Positions 13,587 through 25,721 of a stretch of 64,000 nt of DNA are shown here, piece by piece (the stretch's first letter is position 1; every line of letters begins with the position of its first letter). Origin of the DNA: Nigrospora sphaerica (lineage: Eukaryota > Ascomycota > Sordariomycetes > Amphisphaeriales > Apiosporaceae). The stretch is from positions 930,001 to 994,000 of the forward strand of contig JAGVVL010000001.1 in assembly GCA_018287875.1 (NCBI GenBank). Reading direction: 5' to 3'. Below the pieces are notes generated by a model. The model did no database searches. It was given only the letters and a program-made list of their open reading frames with translations, and had not been told where the DNA came from. A program made the translations under genes and the position numbers.

Positions 13587-13649
13587 TTGACATCCCAGTG
13601 CCATCCCTTGACATCCCAGTGCCATCCCTTGACATCCCATTGCCATCCC
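13587..13649. repeat. Three tandem copies of a 21-bp unit
   Basis: Copies at 13587-13607, 13608-13628 and 13629-13649. The first two are identical and the third differs by one base. A partial unit (GATGCCATCCCATT) follows. No gene is associated with it. Confidence 0.95.
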
Positions 13650-14696
13650 GATGCCATCCCATTGTCGTCCGTCATGGCCCCAGGGCCATGGCTCGCTCCA
13701 TGGGTGTCGAGCTGATTGACGGTTCCGCCGTCCCTCCCACAGAAGCGAAACGAGCAGACAATGACCCCCTTGGTCCCCTGGCGCTATAACCAAGCATCAG
13801 TGTTCGTGTCGCTATGCGCACGACTCGTAATCAGCTTTATGCCACCGCCTGTCTACTCACGGTCAACCCCGCGACCCCGCGCGCCACAACGCAGTCGCTA
13901 GGATTTGTGTGTATCGCGAACCTCGTTTCGCATGGCGCTGGGGGCCGGTAACACCGGCAACACCTGCACCATCGTTGCTGCCCACGGCAACTGACAGCAG
14001 AATAATGCATAGCAAATCGTGATTATAGCCCCATTCCACGTGACTTTGCGCCATTGACCCCCAAAAAGAAAGAGGCGGGTGAAAAGGTTGACTGACAGTC
14101 TCGGTCTCGCAAAGGACCTCGTCCAATGGCAATGTTGTCGAAAATATCCCCACGACTACGTATGTATGTATGTACCTTGGCCAGGTTGCCCAGCAGCCAC
14201 CTACCTCCCCCTCCCGAAGCTGCCGTAGCCAGACAGCTTGGACTGCGGGAGCGGGCGAGGGTCGCAGGGTCGCAGTGATGATATGTCTTGCTGCATTGTT
14301 GTGGTCATGCACGTTCGCTCATTTTTGCTCATCGGTCCCCGTCGCTACTGCAGCACATCGAACGAACCGGGGAACAAGGCGGTCCCGATGAGCGTCTGCG
14401 GTCTGGCATGTCTCACCTGGCAACCAATGTGTGCTTCTCCCCGCCGGCTGCTGTCATGTAGTTGTAGATGTCGGCTCCTCCCCCTCCCAAGATGTCATGG
14501 CCATCGTCGCATCCGACCCCTCGCTCGCCAGGCTGCCAGGGTCTGGGAATGGGCATGGTGACTCTCTTTTTTGGTCCCTTCTGTCTCCCGCGGACGTGGG
14601 CAGCGTGTGGGTCCCGCTTGCGAACCCGCGCAGATCTATGTGTCACGTCCTCGGCCCTCAACAGCTCTCCCACCGTCGAGGGATGTGGCCCATTGA

Positions 14697-14731
14697 TCTC
14701 TCTCTGTGTGTGCGCGCGCGCGCGCGTGTGT
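14697..14731. repeat. TG/CG alternating purine-pyrimidine tract
   Basis: A TG run passes into (CG)n and back to TG, an alternating tract of the type that can adopt Z-DNA. Noncoding. Confidence 0.8.
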
Positions 14732-16894
14732 GGACTTGGCTGGCTCAAACTGTCCGACAGGGGCCATCCTTTCTCCCTTGGGCATTGGGACGGGCGGCGG
14801 ACAAGGCCCGCACTCGCCGCCCTGCCGCCCTGTCCTCCGGGTCGCCTCTCGGGAGGACTGGCGGTGGTGACGGTCGTCGACAGCCCTTCCGCCCTGTCCT
14901 CCCCCGCAATGCGCGCATACATCATCGGTGGATGCTAGACGAGAGGCTATCCACGTTCGAGACACCCACCGCGGCTTCTTCACCGTCCCCTTGGCTTGGG
15001 CCACTAGTGCACCGTTCCGACGCACCTTAGTTGACGGGCGAGACGGGCCAGCGCTTGGCAGTAAGGTAGGTACTTCCCAGCGGTCTGCCCTGCGATGCTC
15101 AAGTTTCCCGTCGCTCAAGCCTCAAGGTTCGACCGCTTCCGTACTGTCGGTTTCGGGGAAACCATCCATGGGCACGGGACGGCCGGCGACTGTTGAACCG
15201 CTGGGTCCCACACGGAAACTGTTGTACTACGCACCCAAGCACCGAGGCCGGCCAAGGCGGCCAAGGCAGCCTCTACCGCCAGTCGTCAGGCGTATATTTT
15301 TGCAAGCCCATGGACTAGCCGCCGGGGGATGCCTGATTGGCGATAGGGAAGCATTAGTGTTTAGTTCTGTTTCCGTCCCTAAAATTTCGCCCGTCACTAG
15401 TCGGTTTGCCCTTGATCAGATCAGGGCAGGACCGCCAGATGCTCATGAAGCTTTTCCCCGTTGACCCGCGCGGCCTCGACAGGACGGCCGGCCAATCACC
15501 AACCAGGCGCAAACGGTGTGTACACCCGAGCCCGTCCGGGGGGTTGTGAGGACATCTGACGATGCAAGTCCAGCCGGACATCAGCTTGTCCTCCCGCCAT
15601 CACGCTGCATCGCCGACGCCGCTATGCCGTGAGCCGTGCGGCCGTGGCATGAATAGCCCCGCGGCCTCAGGCTCTCCTGTACACGCGAGGGTTGCGCCGG
15701 TACCCCCTCGCAACCGGCGGAGGGGAATGGAGGGGAATGGAGGGGGTGAAGGGACCAGCCACTTGCCGTACGTGACGCTCCCCCGAGCCAGTGCGGGACG
15801 AGCTGTTGCGGCAACATAAACGGCCTTGCCTTCCTACTCGCTGGCCGGGCCCCCAGCTGACCTGCAGAGCTGCAGCGGGCGTAGCTCGCCCCCCTTGCCG
15901 GCCTTGTCTGATGGCTGCCACGCCGCTTCTCGTGCAATCCCCCTGGCGGCGCTAGCCAGTGTCGGCGCTCGTCTTGAGGGGACTGCGAATTCCAGGCCAA
16001 GGGAGGAGCTGCGCGGCAGCTTCGGGTTGGCAGTCCAGAATAGTGTCATTACGTATAAGGAGCCGACGAGGGCTGCGTACCGACTCGGCGGGGCGGGACA
16101 TGGTGTGGGCGAGCCATGACCGATCGGGTGGGACGTTATACGGCCACCGCACCAGCTTGACGCTTGCTGACCATTTCGAAACAGGTCGGCGCCAGGCCTG
16201 TGCATCCTACTCGTAGACAGACACGTCGAGCCGACGTGCGCGTGCTCACTAGGTAGTTGAGCAGATCCTTTGGCCATCACGAGACGGGGTGACTATCCTT
16301 CGTCCCAAAACAGGCAGGGGGGCGGCCTCTCCAGAGTCTTTGCCGTTAGCGACACTCTCTCGCCCAGCTACGACTAGTCCTTTCCGATTATTCTATCCTT
16401 GCGGGGAGTGCGCATGTGTGTCGGTTACAGCAACAGATAGCTACGCAAGGGCATGTCAGTGGCTAGGTCGCTTAATCTGCCCACGTTCCTTGGCTATGCG
16501 ACATGGCATTCCCACAGCTGTCCTGCTCGCCGCTCCCAGCCGCGAATGGCCTCACGATCCATTGGCTGTCCCTCGATGAAAGGCTCCGAAGAACACCTCT
16601 GCTGTGTGACTCTGAATATTGACGGGCTATGACACGCCACAGGTGTTCTGGCATCAAGATTGGTCCTAGGCCGCGCTCCGAAGCCGCCGGTTGCACATTT
16701 AACAAGAGGCAACCATGCAGCATGATTGTTGTTGACACCCACGATGGGCAGTGGCTGCCTTTAGGCAGAATGGCCCAGTGAGAGGCGTGGGGGGAACACA
16801 GAGACGATAAGCACGTCAGGGGCCGGTGAGGCCTGGCTCCGGACCACGCACGCGACCTTTGGGTGGCCACGCTCGTCGTAAGTGGAGTTGAAGC

Positions 16895-17884
16895 TCAGTT
16901 TGTTTGGGACCATTGACGCCGCATCGTCTCGAGCCACTGTCCTTTCTCGATCCAACGCTGCTCCAGCCATTTCGCAAGCTCCTCGTCCGTATGCGGCAGC
17001 TCCTCGAGTGGGAACCGCCGCGTATGGACGTGAAATTTGTACCCGGCGCCGTCGGACAGGCGAGCAAGCCGCAGCGTATCCCACATGGAGGGCGCTTCGT
17101 GCCATGTGTCCCCGTGCTGGTATGCAATCGTCAGATCATACACGGCCTTGACGTGCGGCGCCTGCCTCAGGTGCTGCACCGTCGTGACGAAACCCTTTGT
17201 GCGAGGGTACAATAGGTGCAGCGGTAGCGGGCGGTTGTTCTTCTCGCACCAAACGGCCGATTCCTCGTATTTCTTGGGCGTGAAGCGCGTAGCCTCGCTG
17301 AAACTTATCAGCCCTGGATATTGTCGCGTCAGCCTCTTGTGCGACACCCATGCACCACGCCTTGGGTCCCCCTCTCCAGGGCGCGACTTACAAACCGGCC
17401 ATTTCTTGGACACGATGCCACGGAAGACGCGGTTGAGCTCGCCTTGGTCTTTCATCCAATTCCTGGTTACCATGGGCATCCCCATTGCCCACAAACCCCA
17501 CCCCAAGAACGGCACCATCCGGAGCTGGATCTTGGCGAACCAGCGGCACCTGCCCAGCATTCCAGCCTTGACCGCTAGGGCCTGGATCATGTAAAAGTCG
17601 GCCCAGGTGACATGGTTACAGACAACAATGGCCGACTCCTCGCGGGGCAGCTTGTCACCGGAGAAAGTGATGTTTGCGCCATTGAACTTCTCGAATATGA
17701 TCTGGATCCATCGCCATACCGTCGAGGCAATCCGAGAAGACAGATTGAAGACAAACGTCGGCGCGAACAGCTTGAAAGGAAGCAGGAGAGACAAGGCCAG
17801 GTCGGCTGCCGTGAGGTAGGCAACCCACGGCGCCACGATGCCGACCCCCCTCAGGTGATAGTACAGAGCCGTCGAATTGCCCAT
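16895..17884 (-). CDS. PlsC-domain acyltransferase (LCLAT/Cst26-like lysophospholipid acyltransferase)
   Basis: Membrane acyltransferase of the glycerophospholipid acyltransferase superfamily, related to the fungal Cst26/Psi1 and animal LCLAT/LPGAT proteins that transfer fatty acyl chains to lysophospholipids, probably at the ER. Two exons: 17884-17392 and 17313-16895. The 78-bp intron has donor GTAAGT, branch CTGAC and acceptor CAG. Splicing creates the junction KWPV-WLISFSEATRF, which fits the family better than read-through. The product has about 303 residues. The N-terminus has hydrophobic stretches (residues about 15-45). The catalytic motif NHVTWAD supplies the H-x4-D pair (H91, D96), and SEATRF takes the place of the usual EGTR-type glycerol-phosphate-binding motif. 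The substrate cannot be told from sequence. The intron could be retained in frame, adding 26 net residues. Confidence 0.88.
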   Translation of the reverse strand: MGNSTALYYHLRGVGIVAPWVAYLTAADLALSLLLPFKLFAPTFVFNLSSRIASTVWRWIQIIFEKFNGANITFSGDKLPREESAIVVCNHVTWADFYMIQALAVKAGMLGRCRWFAKIQLRMVPFLGWGLWAMGMPMVTRNWMKDQGELNRVFRGIVSKKWPVCKSRPGEGDPRRGAWVSHKRLTRQYPGLISFSEATRFTPKKYEESAVWCEKNNRPLPLHLLYPRTKGFVTTVQHLRQAPHVKAVYDLTIAYQHGDTWHEAPSMWDTLRLARLSDGAGYKFHVHTRRFPLEELPHTDEELAKWLEQRWIEKGQWLETMRRQWSQTN

Positions 17885-20800
17885 GGCCTTTTCTGTTTCC
17901 TATACCGTGCAGATATTCTATCCAGAAAATCGCTGCTCTTTGCCGGCGGACACCACAACGGGACTGCCAAGACGAAACCCCAAGTCGAAGCCGGGATGGT
18001 GACCGAGAGGGAAGGACGGCGAGAGGCTGGGCCGAAGAAGCTTACGGTTTGGGGAGGATCACGGCTTGAGGGCCTGGATGGCTTGACGGCGTTTCGCTTC
18101 AGCTCTGCTGGCGGCGACCCCGCGTTGTGGGTAGCACGTGAAGGGTTGGATTAATATCAATTCCACCTGCAGCGGGCGTGCGTGGGTTCTGCCGGTGATG
18201 ATCAGGCCGCCTGTCTGATGGGATGTCTGTTGTCAAAAAGTCCCTGAAGTGGCGGCGCTGTGAGGCAGACGTGCAGGTCAAGACCCGGCGCAAAGAGTAT
18301 AGAGTACGTGGGCGGCTTCGGAACCACGGCTGGAAAGAAGGTGAGCCGCGGGAGAATTCTGATCTCCTTTTGCTCACCTCACCTCATTCCACGATTGGCT
18401 TCAGAAAGCCCCCGTCCGCACCAGCCGGAGAGGTAGAAGGCGCGGTCCTAGCGCAAGGACGGAACTAAGTTAGACACCTCTTCACATGAGCAGAGGCCCC
18501 ACCAGGCCGCTTCACGAGGGCGAGTCCAGGAGCCCCTGCCTTTCGCGAAGCCATCCCTCCTGCGTCCCGACTGGATTCTTGGGAATCTTAAACTTCAATG
18601 ACGGGGGCAAGGGTTCATGCGGGCCTTGGTCGCGCATGCTCACCTTTGCCCTTCACGCAAGAGATGCGTTCAGGTATGCACTGCAAGCTTTTGTTCTGCC
18701 CGCCACCAAGAGGGGTGAGGGGGGGGAGGGGCGGCGCACTTCCAAGCAGGGCTTTTGACAACCTTTGATGGCTTGAGTTCGTCGCTTCAGCGAGACCACG
18801 GGCTTCCCCTGCAGAACGCCAGCTGCTAAGTGCGCCCGGTCGGCGGTCGGTACGACTCCAGCGACGTGAGAGAGCTACTTAGTCCTTCCTGGACGCTCGG
18901 ATTCCGACGCGACGCGAGTGTGCCGCTGCTGCTGTTAGTACGTGGAGGAAGAAGTATGAGGTACGCAAGCATTTTACCTACCTCTTCGGTCTGTAGGGGC
19001 AGAACCGCCCTCGTCGTCTCGTGCGGAAGGAATGCCGCACATGTCCCAGCCCAACCCCCGTGTCCGGGTATACCCAGCAACCCGGGAAGCTGCACCGGAA
19101 TGAACGTATGCAGAGTCGGCTTGTCAAAGAAAGACCTGTTGCTCGGCACGATGGTGCTTTCGCAAGTGCATAGTTACAGGCCTATATCTCTCACACTTGC
19201 AGTGTCTGAAGAGAAGACTGTCCGGCTTCCAGGTCTTGACGCCCGCACCATCACTTTGCCAAGCCCTTGAATTGCTACTTCCGGTTTGTTAGTGTAGAGA
19301 GAGAGGCCAGCCTTAGCCTCTGTCCTTCCTGGCCGGCTTCGTGGGGGGAATAGCCGGTGCTTCCTGGTCATCCAAAGGAATAACAGACGGACGAAAAGTC
19401 CGGCTCCACGGCCTTGCCAATCAATCGATCCGGCACATGTGACCAAATAGAGGAACCCCGGGAATCAGCGGGGACGGGCACAGCGTACGGCCATTGTCTC
19501 TGGCTTGGAGGGAGGAGCGACTGATGAACAGCGCCTCCACGTCTTACGGATGATGACACTCACCGATCAGCACTACTGGAGGCGAATGGCGCTTAAGAGT
19601 GCATGACACGCGGAAATGGGCGCCGTCGGCCTGCGAGGGGATTTGTGTCTGTGGGGAGGAGGGCGGCCCAGCCCGAGCCCTCCCTCAGGTGCTTGTACGC
19701 AAAAATGGTTCCATGTGCAGAAGTGGGCGTGCTGCTACATGCGTATTTGTGCAGGTCACACGATGCAGGGCTGCTCGCTCGTCTCTCCAGCAGTTTGGCT
19801 TGGGGATTTGGACCGACCGGCTGTCGCTGGCGGCTGAACTAGGACGGACGGCGAGTGGAAGCCGGCGTGGCGCAGGCGCCCCTGGGAGCTTGATCGTGTT
19901 AGACAACGGTCCAGTCCCCAGGCTGTGCGCCTCTATCCGTCCGAGGCACGCGAGCTCGAGACCCTTGATCGCTGTTGGTTCGACCGTACCCGTTAACCTT
20001 ATGTAGTTATCCAATCCGCCGTGTACCGTTCGGTACCTGCAACCAAAAGCCGGTAAGTCGCGCGCTTGCATAGCACTACTGTACCCGCTTCTTACCTTCC
20101 TCGCTCTTTATCTGCTGCTTACTCCTTATGAGCCCCTCCTAAGGTCGACACGGGGCGCTGGGACTTGGGGACCTATGCCCTGCTCGACGACGCAAACTTC
20201 CTGCTTCTCGGCAGCTCGTGATCTGCGGCAACGTTTCAGTCTGCCAGCAACGGCCCGCAGTCGAGGGTCGAGCTGGACCACGGCAACCCGGCGCTATCGA
20301 ATTGGTGCCAAGTCGACAGCGCTCTGTGAGTCCTGGGCGCCAGCTATATGACCAGGTACTCACCTACCTACCACCTGGTACATGCCCGGGGCCTCGCTCT
20401 CGTCGACTTTTGAAACCACCCCCCCAAATCGAGCCTCACCCTCTGACCCTGTCCCCCTCAACCTGTAAGTTGGTGTTCTGCCCCGCCAAGGACGACCACC
20501 TCCGACACAAAAGAAGAATCATTCTGTAACAATCTCTCTTAACCAGGGTCCCCCCCCCTCCCCAACCCGACACCCAACCGCTTGACTGGAGCATAAACTA
20601 CGGCTGAGCAAGCCTCCTCGGCGCTGTCCCAACACACCACCCTGATCACTCACCTTTCCCCGTGCCCCTGGCCCGGGGAACTTGCCATCTGGTCTGTATA
20701 GCCGGCCGGAATATACGAAGCAGGTCTGCTAAAAGCCGGCGCCTCCGTCCCCGTCAGCACAAGGTTGCGGACTGTTTTCAGGTGTGTAGTACGACCATTT

Positions 20801-21066
20801 CAATTCTCTCTGGCCGGTGTCGTGACTCCTCTCCCCCTCCCCCACATGAGACAAGTGTGATGGGCACCGACTACGTTCTGGGGCACGGATTCAAAGCACC
20901 TTAAAAGGATTGCCCGCTGTCGACCGCCGCCCAAAACACCCCGCGAGCGATGGCGCGAGCAGCTGACGCTGTGCTTGCAGTACGGTATCCGTCGCCCGCG
21001 ACGTACCTTTACCCGCCGAATAGGCGCAAGCCGTCGCTGGGCTCTCTTCACGAGAAGGCGCATTCC
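17885..21066. other. Intergenic region between divergent genes
   Basis: Divergent promoter region between the acyltransferase (minus) and the bZIP gene (plus). No frame here has a recognisable product. An in-frame ATG at 20950 could extend the bZIP protein by 39 residues. The last kilobase is rich in C and T on the plus strand, consistent with a long leader for the bZIP gene. Confidence 0.55.
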
Positions 21067-22481
21067 ATGTCCTCGTCGGCGTCACCGCCAGTCCAGGGTG
21101 GTAGCCATGACGCCGTCGGCCATGGCGCCGACAAAGGCCCGTTGCAATCGTTGAACTTGGGCTTCCTCAAGACGCTCACGGAGAAGAGGACCACGAGGGA
21201 CGGCCAGCCGGCGAAGCGGAGGGGGCCCAAGCCCGACAGCAAACCGGCCCTCACCCGCCGGCAGGAGCTGAACAGACAGGCTCAAAGGTCCGTTACACCG
21301 CACTATTTGGGCCGTGACCCCTCCCCCCGTAACTGACGCCATTCCGCAGAACCCACCGGGAGCGCAAGGAGCTCTACATCAAAGCCCTCGAAGATGAGGT
21401 CTTGCGTCTGAAAGAGGTCTATTCCAATGCTTCGCAGGACAGGGAGAAGCTGACCGAGGAGAACAAATACCTCCGAGGCCTTCTCCAACAAAACGGCATT
21501 GTCTCGGGCACGGATGACATGATCAGCAACCCTAGCCTGGGCTACCCATCGAGTGCGAGTGGTTCCGGGGCCAGTTTTGCGCCGGGCTCGGCAACAGCTC
21601 ACACGCCGCCGTTGACGTCCAAGTCGACTGCCCCCTCAACATCATCTCAGGTCACCGGAGGGCAACAGCAGGGGCTTTACCAACAACAACACCATCACTA
21701 CCAGCACCACTCGAGGAGCTCGAGCCAGCAGCACCGCCACCCAGTGCACCCCGCTCGGATAGACTACGAGCAGGCCGGAATAGACTTCGTTTTAACGTAC
21801 GAGAGCCCCGATGACCCCTCGAGAGCATACATGTCGCCGCCCCCGCAGTGACAAGGCCCTTGTTTGACGACGGTTGTCTCGACCGCAAGAGTTGTTGCGG
21901 GCGCAACGGCGGCGCGTATGTAATTCAGTATAGCTAATCGTGGCCCCCCGGGGCCGTGGTTTAGTCTCGAGAGGCCGTGCATGGATCACATGCCCATGTT
22001 GGTCGATCGGGCCCGAGAAGGCACGGGCGAGCCGTGCGGCCACGCGCTCATGGCGAGCTGCCCGCCCGAGCCCGTCGGCAAGCTGACGAGCGAGATCCCG
22101 TTCGGCTACGCGCACACGCACGAGGCGGACAAGTCGGGCCAGCGCACGTGGGAGCTGAGCAAGGCCGACCTCGCGACGCTTCTGGACCTGAGCCAGAAGC
22201 TGGACCTGGACGGCGAGATCACGCCCGTCATGGCGTGGGGCATGATCTTCGGCCACCCACGCCTATTCGAGCTGAGGTCCGAGGACTTTCAAAGGCTAGC
22301 CGAGGAGCTGAAGGGCAAGGTCCGGTGCTATGGGTAAGGTCCCTGTCTCGCCGCCTCCCTCCCGGTTCGCGGCGTCACTAACGACCGTCACAGGTTTGGG
22401 GCCGTGATGGAGGAGTTTGAGGTGCGAGACGCGCTGAACGCCGTTTTCTCCGTGAAGCCGGAACTCAACATGGCTTTCTGA
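21067..22481 (+). CDS. bZIP transcription factor, Pezizomycotina type
   Basis: Nuclear DNA-binding protein of the basic leucine-zipper class, target genes unknown. Four exons: 21067-21287, 21350-21796, 21965-22333 and 22394-22481, giving about 374 residues. Introns are 62, 168 and 60 bp with acceptors GCAG, TTTAG and ACAG. The basic region straddles the first intron (RRQELNRQAQ-RTHRERKELY) and is followed by a leucine-heptad segment (ALEDEVLRLKE...LTEENKYLRGLL). A Gln/His-rich linker leads to a C-terminal domain (LERPCMDHM...GHALMASCPP...RCYGFGAVMEEFEV) that I associate with a conserved but functionally obscure fungal bZIP family. Joining at 21796/21965 restores FVLT-LERPCMDHM, which is why I reject the stop at 21849 as the true end. 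The start at 21067 (MSSSASPP) is preferred by family resemblance. ATG 20950 is in frame and has a better start context, so the N-terminus is uncertain. Confidence 0.87.
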
Positions 22482-23286
22482 GGAGCTGTTGGATCGCTCT
22501 CGGCGGCGGGACAGTCAAGGAGGCGGAACTGGACTAGCTAGCATGCAGGGCGGGCGGCACCCCTGTTTTCTCTGCCGGTGCTATTTGACATAGCATCGAG
22601 CATCTGGGACACGGTGACTCATGATACGCAGGACCACAACTACAGTGCCCTCCTTTTGCATCTTGTTATCCGGTCATCCACGCGTAACCTGAGTGTGATC
22701 CGGCATCCTACAAGATGGTCGCGAAGCTGAGGCCGAAAACGACGGCAGGGTCCCACCAGCAACAGCCCATCACAATGTATGCGGCTCCTGACTCTGCCAT
22801 TACCAACCTGTAGTCGATGGAGGAATTCGAGGTAAGTGGGTTAGGTAATAGGGTACTCAAAGCAGCTGCATGGGAAGTACGCATGCACATCTATTGTGCT
22901 GAGCGGGCCACGACGAGCTGCAGAGCCTGCGCGGCGAGGCAAAGCTGCTTTGGGCCGGCATTTCGCACTTGTAGATGTGTGACGGGCAGTGCGTAGATGC
23001 ATGCGTGTTACTTATTTCAAGTTGGCCGGGAAGAGGGTGGGGAGGTGGAAATCATCACGTCGTTACATGTACATGGTGTAGTTACATGTACTCCTACTGT
23101 TAATGGAATGTGATTGGCAAGGCGTCGTTTGCGCGGACCCCCCACACGCGCACCAGCCGCACTTTTTCCAAGGTGGGGTTGCCAAATGGCAAAATTAGGG
23201 AAGCCCAGCGGGAACATTTTCAACAGCCTCAACCCCGACGTCGAACCTGCGCCCAGTAGCTCCGGATACACTCGCAAACAGCGAAA
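22482..23286. other. Intergenic region, promoter of eIF3d
   Basis: About 800 bp without a supported gene. It should hold the 3' UTR of the bZIP gene and the promoter and 5' UTR of eIF3d. No clear conserved element was recognised. Confidence 0.55.
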
Positions 23287-25161
23287 ATGGCGCCCTCTCT
23301 CGTCGACTTGATCGCCGCCCTCCCCTCCGAGGATGGCTGGGGTCCCGCCAACGTCACCGAGACCACCCTGAACGGCGTTCCCTACGCCCCCTTCTCCAAG
23401 GGCGACAAGCTGGGCCGCATGGCCGACTGGACGACCGACAGCAAGAGCGAGCGCGGTGGCCGACAGCAGTACAACAGGAACTACCGAGGTATGCATACGC
23501 AAGCCCTGCCCTGGGGACTTTGGGGCACAGTGGACGCTGACAGGCTCGGGGGTCCCAGACCAGCAGATCTACGGTGCCGGCAGCGCGCCCGTCTTCGCCG
23601 CGCCCGTCGTTGAGGCCGACGAGGCTTCCTTCTCCGTCGTCAGCCGAGAGCCCACCAAGACCCGATACGGTCGCGGCGCCGTCTTCACCCGGGGAGGCCG
23701 CGGCCAGCGCGGCGGCGTGCAGCAGGGCGCGCGGGGCGGCAGGGCCCAGCTTACGCGCGGCGGACGGGGCGGCCAGGGAGGCTACGGCGGCTACGACAAC
23801 CGCGGCGGCCGAGGCGGTGCGGCCAAGGGCCGCCGCTTCGGCTGGAAGGATTACGATAAGCCCGCCCGTAACCGGGATGCTAGTATCAACATCAAGTCCG
23901 ACTGGACGCTCCTCGAGGAGATCGACTTTAACCGACTCATCAAGCTCAACCTCGAAACCGACGACGGTGAGGACATCGACAACTACGGTTTTGTTTACCA
24001 GTACGACCGCTCCTTCGACAAGCCCCCCTCCAAGGCTACCGAGCGGAGACTCAACGCCGTCGACCGCGCCGCCTACAATGTCACCACCTCGTCGGATCCC
24101 GTTATTCAGGAGCTGGCCGAGAAGGGCGAGGCCACCATCTTCGCCACCGACAGCATTCTCTCCATGCTCATGTGCTCGACCCGCTCCGTCTACCCCTGGG
24201 ACATTGTCATTGTCCGCCAGGGCAACAAGATCTTCCTGGACAAGCGCGACAACGCCGCTCTGGACATGGTGACGGTCAACGAGAACGCCGCAGACGCCCC
24301 ACTCGAGGACGTCAGCAAGGACAACATCAACCACCCCGCCGCCCTTGCCGAGGAGGCCACCTACATCAACCACAACTTCGCCAACCAGGTGGTGCTGGAG
24401 AACGACACCCAGCGCGTGGAAATGGCCCACGAGAACCCCTTCTACAACGCCTCCGAGGAGACGGAGCCCCCGGCCAGCAAGGCCTACAAGTACCGCAAGT
24501 TCGACCTCTCCCTCAACGAGGAGGAGCCCATGTACCTCTGCGTGCGGACGGAGCTGGACGCGTTCCAGAAGAACGTCATCAGCGGCGAAGACCAGTTTGT
24601 CACCGTTCACGCCCTCAACGAGTTCGACAGCAAGGCCCAGGGCAGCGGCGGCGCTCTGGACTGGCGCACCAAGCTTGCCACCCAGCGTGGTGCCGTTGTC
24701 GCCACCGAGATGAAGAACAACAGCGTCAAGTTGGCCCGATGGACCGTCCAGAGCATCCTGGCCAAGGCCGATGTCATGAAGATTGGGTAAGCTTCCATCC
24801 CCTCCTCCCCCTTCCCCCTTCCCCCATATGGGTCCATTACGTCCCGGCGCAAGCACCATGACTAACCGTTCTCGACAGTTTCGTGTCGCGTGCCAACCCC
24901 AAGCTCAACGACAAGCACGTCATCCTGGGCGTCATTGGCTGGAAGCCCCGCGACTTTGCCAACCAGATGAACCTGTCGCTGTCCAACGGCTGGGGCGTCG
25001 TCCGCACCATCGCCGACATGTGCCTCAAGCGCGACGAGGGCAAGTTCGTCCTGGTCAAGGACCCCAACAAGTCCATCCTGCGCCTGTACGAGGTCCCGGC
25101 CGGCAGTTTCGACGACGACTACGAGGGAGAGGAGGTGGCCCAGGCCGACCTCGCCGAGTAG
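23287..25161 (+). CDS. EIF3D: Eukaryotic translation initiation factor 3 subunit D
   Basis: Cytoplasmic subunit of the eIF3 complex that sits at the mRNA exit side of the 40S ribosome. In other eukaryotes eIF3d can bind the mRNA cap. Three exons: 23287-23488, 23559-24786 and 24879-25161, with introns of 70 bp (donor GTATGC) and 92 bp (donor GTAAGC, branch CTAAC), giving about 570 residues, the usual length. Recognisable segments are the N-terminal region [20 protein letters not shown], an Arg/Gly-rich RGG stretch near residues 110-170, and the conserved core including [19 protein letters not shown] and [20 protein letters not shown], ending in an acidic tail. The gene is convergent with the Tpa1-type gene. 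The antisense frame of about 500 codons across this locus is a composition shadow. Confidence 0.96.
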
Positions 25162-25721
25162 GGGTAATTTATTTTTGGGCGGGTCAGAACTTTGGTTCCC
25201 CCTCCTGGTGTCGTGGGCGATGAGGCTGGCAGGCGAGCAGAAAAGAATGGTGGCTGTATAAAAGCTCAATGAATACGGAATCCCGGCCCAAGCGGCCGGG
25301 ACGGGTTAGATGAAATGACTTACGCTTTACCCAAACGAATGACTTGCACGCTTCATGTGTCCTGATCACCACTGTATTCATTGCCCCGTCAGTGTCTCCA
25401 AAAAGGGCGGGATGCGACTCGCCGCCGGCTTCGTCCCGGAGTTGGTGTGTCCGTTTCCCGCGGCGCGAGCGGGATGGAAAGCCAATCAGGCAGGTGGTAG
25501 ATGCCGCGGGCCTCTGATATGGAGCAAGATATGTGTGCAGGGAGAAGCGAATTCGTATCCGGTACATTCACGGGGCACTTGGATATGTTAGGTGGTTGTT
25601 TTGGCGGACTTTGTCGGTATTCTCTACCACTCCATTCCCCCAACGAAGAGGTCGTGCGCGGACTCTTCCTTTTTTGATTGTGGAACCCCAGCGCCCTATA
25701 CGCCCCCTCCCCCCTTCCTCT
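25162..25721. other. Convergent intergenic region
   Basis: About 560 bp between the stop codons of eIF3d (plus) and the Tpa1-type gene (minus). It should contain both 3' UTRs. No gene is seen. Confidence 0.6.

Larger units (their letters stand above)
11419..16894. other. Long intergenic region 5' of the Rim15-type kinase
   Basis: No supported gene in about 5.5 kb. The part next to 11418 is purine-rich on the plus strand, so pyrimidine-rich in the direction of the kinase gene, as in fungal promoters and leaders. The remainder has GT microsatellites, a 21-bp tandem repeat and scattered short frames without recognisable products. The left part probably carries the promoter and 5' UTR of the kinase, and the right end the 3' UTR of the acyltransferase. 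Confidence 0.6.

Noticed and set aside
13587..13649. Short direct repeats considered as a CRISPR-like array
   Set aside because: The units are contiguous without spacers, and the genome is eukaryotic.
21402..21851. bZIP frame ending at the stop at 21849-21851
   Set aside because: Splicing at 21796/21965 rejoins FVLT with LERPCMDHM and continues into a conserved C-terminal domain, so the stop is intronic.
23354..24859. Minus-strand open frame of about 500 codons
   Set aside because: It lies antisense to the eIF3d exons and reads as Val/Leu/Gly/Asp low complexity from codon-bias mirroring. No motif, and the plus-strand product is certain.
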